Positions 63,111-64,000 of a stretch of 64,000 nt of DNA are shown piece after piece (the stretch's first letter is position 1; each line of letters opens with the position of its first letter). The translations under genes and the position numbers were made by a program. The stretch comes from Desulfatiglans anilini DSM 4660. Lineage in GTDB: Bacteria > Desulfobacterota > DSM-4660 > Desulfatiglandales > Desulfatiglandaceae. A model generated the notes under the pieces. The model made no database searches, was not told the DNA's origin, and worked only from the letters and a program-made list of their open reading frames with translations. Where the stretch lies: the NCBI RefSeq assembly GCF_000422285.1, contig NZ_AULM01000020.1, positions 1-64,000 of the forward strand, written 5' to 3'.

Positions 63111-63384
63111 TCTTTTATCAGAAGAATTTGAATGATGGGGAAAAAAAAGAAAGGCACCGAAAACAGGGACGAAAAAAAACTATTTTTGAGGATCCGGAAA
63201 CCTTGCGGTGATTAGGGCTGCCTATGGGCAGGGCCCGGATCAAAGGTCCCGCACGGCAGGAGCAGACGACATGCCTGAAGGGCGATCTCCTCCGATGCAC
63301 AGGGGTGCCAGGGCCGGATTTATGTCTACTCTCAGGAAATCGCTGGGGAGGCTCGGGCGGACACCTATCGGAACTGAGCATAGT

Positions 63385-63558
63385 TTCTCCGGAAATGATT
63401 TCCAGGTAGAACCCGGTTTCCGATCCGGAAATGAGGGTTTTTGGCCACTATCAAAGAAATCCATCCTTTGCGCGGAGGCGACCTGCAGGTCGCCGCACAA
63501 TCAAACGTGCAGATTGATGTCGAGATTGGCCAAAAAGACCATTTCCGGATGGAAACGA
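63385..63558 (+). repeat. Dispersed structured repeat, copy lacking the middle hairpins
   Basis: CTCCGGAAATGATTTCCAGG, AACCCGGTTTCCGATCCGG, AAATGAGGGTTTTTGGCCAC, TATCAAAGAAATCCATCC, perfect palindrome GGCGACCTG-CAGGTCGCC (63477-63494), GCACAATCAAACGTGCAGAT, GAGATTGGCCAAAAAGACCA, TTTCCGGATGGAAAC. The two GC hairpins between the modules are cleanly missing. It lies inverted to the copy 275 bases to its left. Confidence 0.85.
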
Positions 63559-63560
63559 GC

Positions 63561-63919
63561 ATAAATTCACCAGATATACGGGGCAGCGGAATGTATGAGA
63601 GCAGAATAAAAAATACCTGATAGAAAACCGTGATTTTCCTGATGGACGCAGGAAAAATCTTACATTATGCTTTGACATAATGCCTGAACGGGACATGTTT
63701 CAGGAATCGAAAAGTGTGTGATTGGTGTGAGATTTTAAAGAAATTTTAATAAATATTACATTCGATTTACATTTTCTTTCTGCTTTTTCCCCGCATTAAT
63801 TTATAAACATCCCAATTCTGTGATTTATAATTCGATCAGGGTAAAATGCGAACTGATTGAGCTAGAGATCAGTCTGTTTTGGGTACAGCGGGTCACAAAG
63901 GGCTTCCGAACCTGATGAG
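63561..63919. other. AT-rich intergenic stretch with two dyads
   Basis: Contains inverted repeats CATTATG-CTTTGA-CATAATG (63663-63682) and CCTGAA / TTCAGG (63683-63704), side by side, then an AT-rich stretch. It could be a promoter/operator region for a gene to the right of the window. No gene is supported here. Confidence 0.35.
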
Positions 63920-64000
63920 TGTCCATGCGGAGATAGTTTTTCAGTGCAACCCGCTTTCCAATCCGGAAATGAGGATTTTTCCTTCCAGGCGGCGCGTGGT
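63920..64000 (+). repeat. Dispersed structured repeat, 5' module running off the window
   Basis: GTCCATGCGGAGATAGTTTT, AACCCGCTTTCCAATCCGG and AAATGAGGATTTTTCCTTCC match the family's left part. The right part lies beyond the window. Confidence 0.7.

Overview
The window looks like chromosome of an anaerobic Desulfobacterota (former Deltaproteobacteria) bacterium, most likely a sulfate-reducing or syntrophic degrader of aromatic or fatty acids. The reasons are a glutaconyl-CoA decarboxylase alpha subunit beside a glutaryl-CoA dehydrogenase, two HdrD-like Fe-S proteins, a YedE/TusA/DsrE sulfur-transfer cluster, TRAP and Liv-type organic-acid transporters, and selenocysteine use. No rRNA, tRNA or CRISPR array was recognised.

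Layout. (1) 1-17.7 kb is an AT-rich accessory island. It starts with decayed insertion sequences (IS1380, IS200, IS3, and two IS66 elements joined tail to tail, one with a DruA-like DUF4338 gene), a CheY-like protein and a PAS/sigma-54 activator. It then carries a minus-strand catabolic operon: periplasmic binding protein, LivH, LivM, LivG, LivF, an acyl-CoA ligase, a crotonase and a nitroreductase. An acyl-CoA dehydrogenase follows on the plus strand. (2) From about 17.76 kb the sequence becomes GC-rich: yhbY, a J-protein, queE, an AsmA/YdbH-like giant protein with a YdbL lipoprotein, DUF3108, a Slp lipoprotein, a cysteine-cluster protein, endonuclease V and a CbiMQO-type metal transporter. 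(3) 29-34 kb holds an acyl-CoA synthetase facing gcdA plus glutaryl-CoA dehydrogenase. (4) 34.4-40.4 kb holds threonine synthase, a selenocysteine-containing HdrD-like Fe-S protein, and a convergent sulfur/selenium-relay operon (TPR protein, YedE, TusA, two DsrE-like proteins, a 57-residue protein). (5) 40.7-48.5 kb holds TraB, a serine hydrolase, YedF, SelD (itself a selenoprotein), HIT and UPF0280. (6) 48.7-51.7 kb is a TRAP transporter. (7) 52-55.7 kb is a thiM-thiE-thiL-thiD operon under a TPP riboswitch with a terminator. (8) The rest is a MobA-like nucleotidyltransferase, a second HdrD-like protein with Cys at the Sec position, a TetR regulator with two dyads in its promoter, a Zn alcohol dehydrogenase and a CDF-like protein.

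Two points stand out. First, a selenium theme: an in-frame UGA with a downstream hairpin in both the HdrD-like gene (codon 231) and selD (codon 17), with yedF next to selD. Second, a dispersed intergenic repeat of roughly 230-280 bp with at least eleven full or partial copies. Its internal palindromes change in a compensatory way between copies, so a folded RNA or single-stranded DNA form may be conserved.
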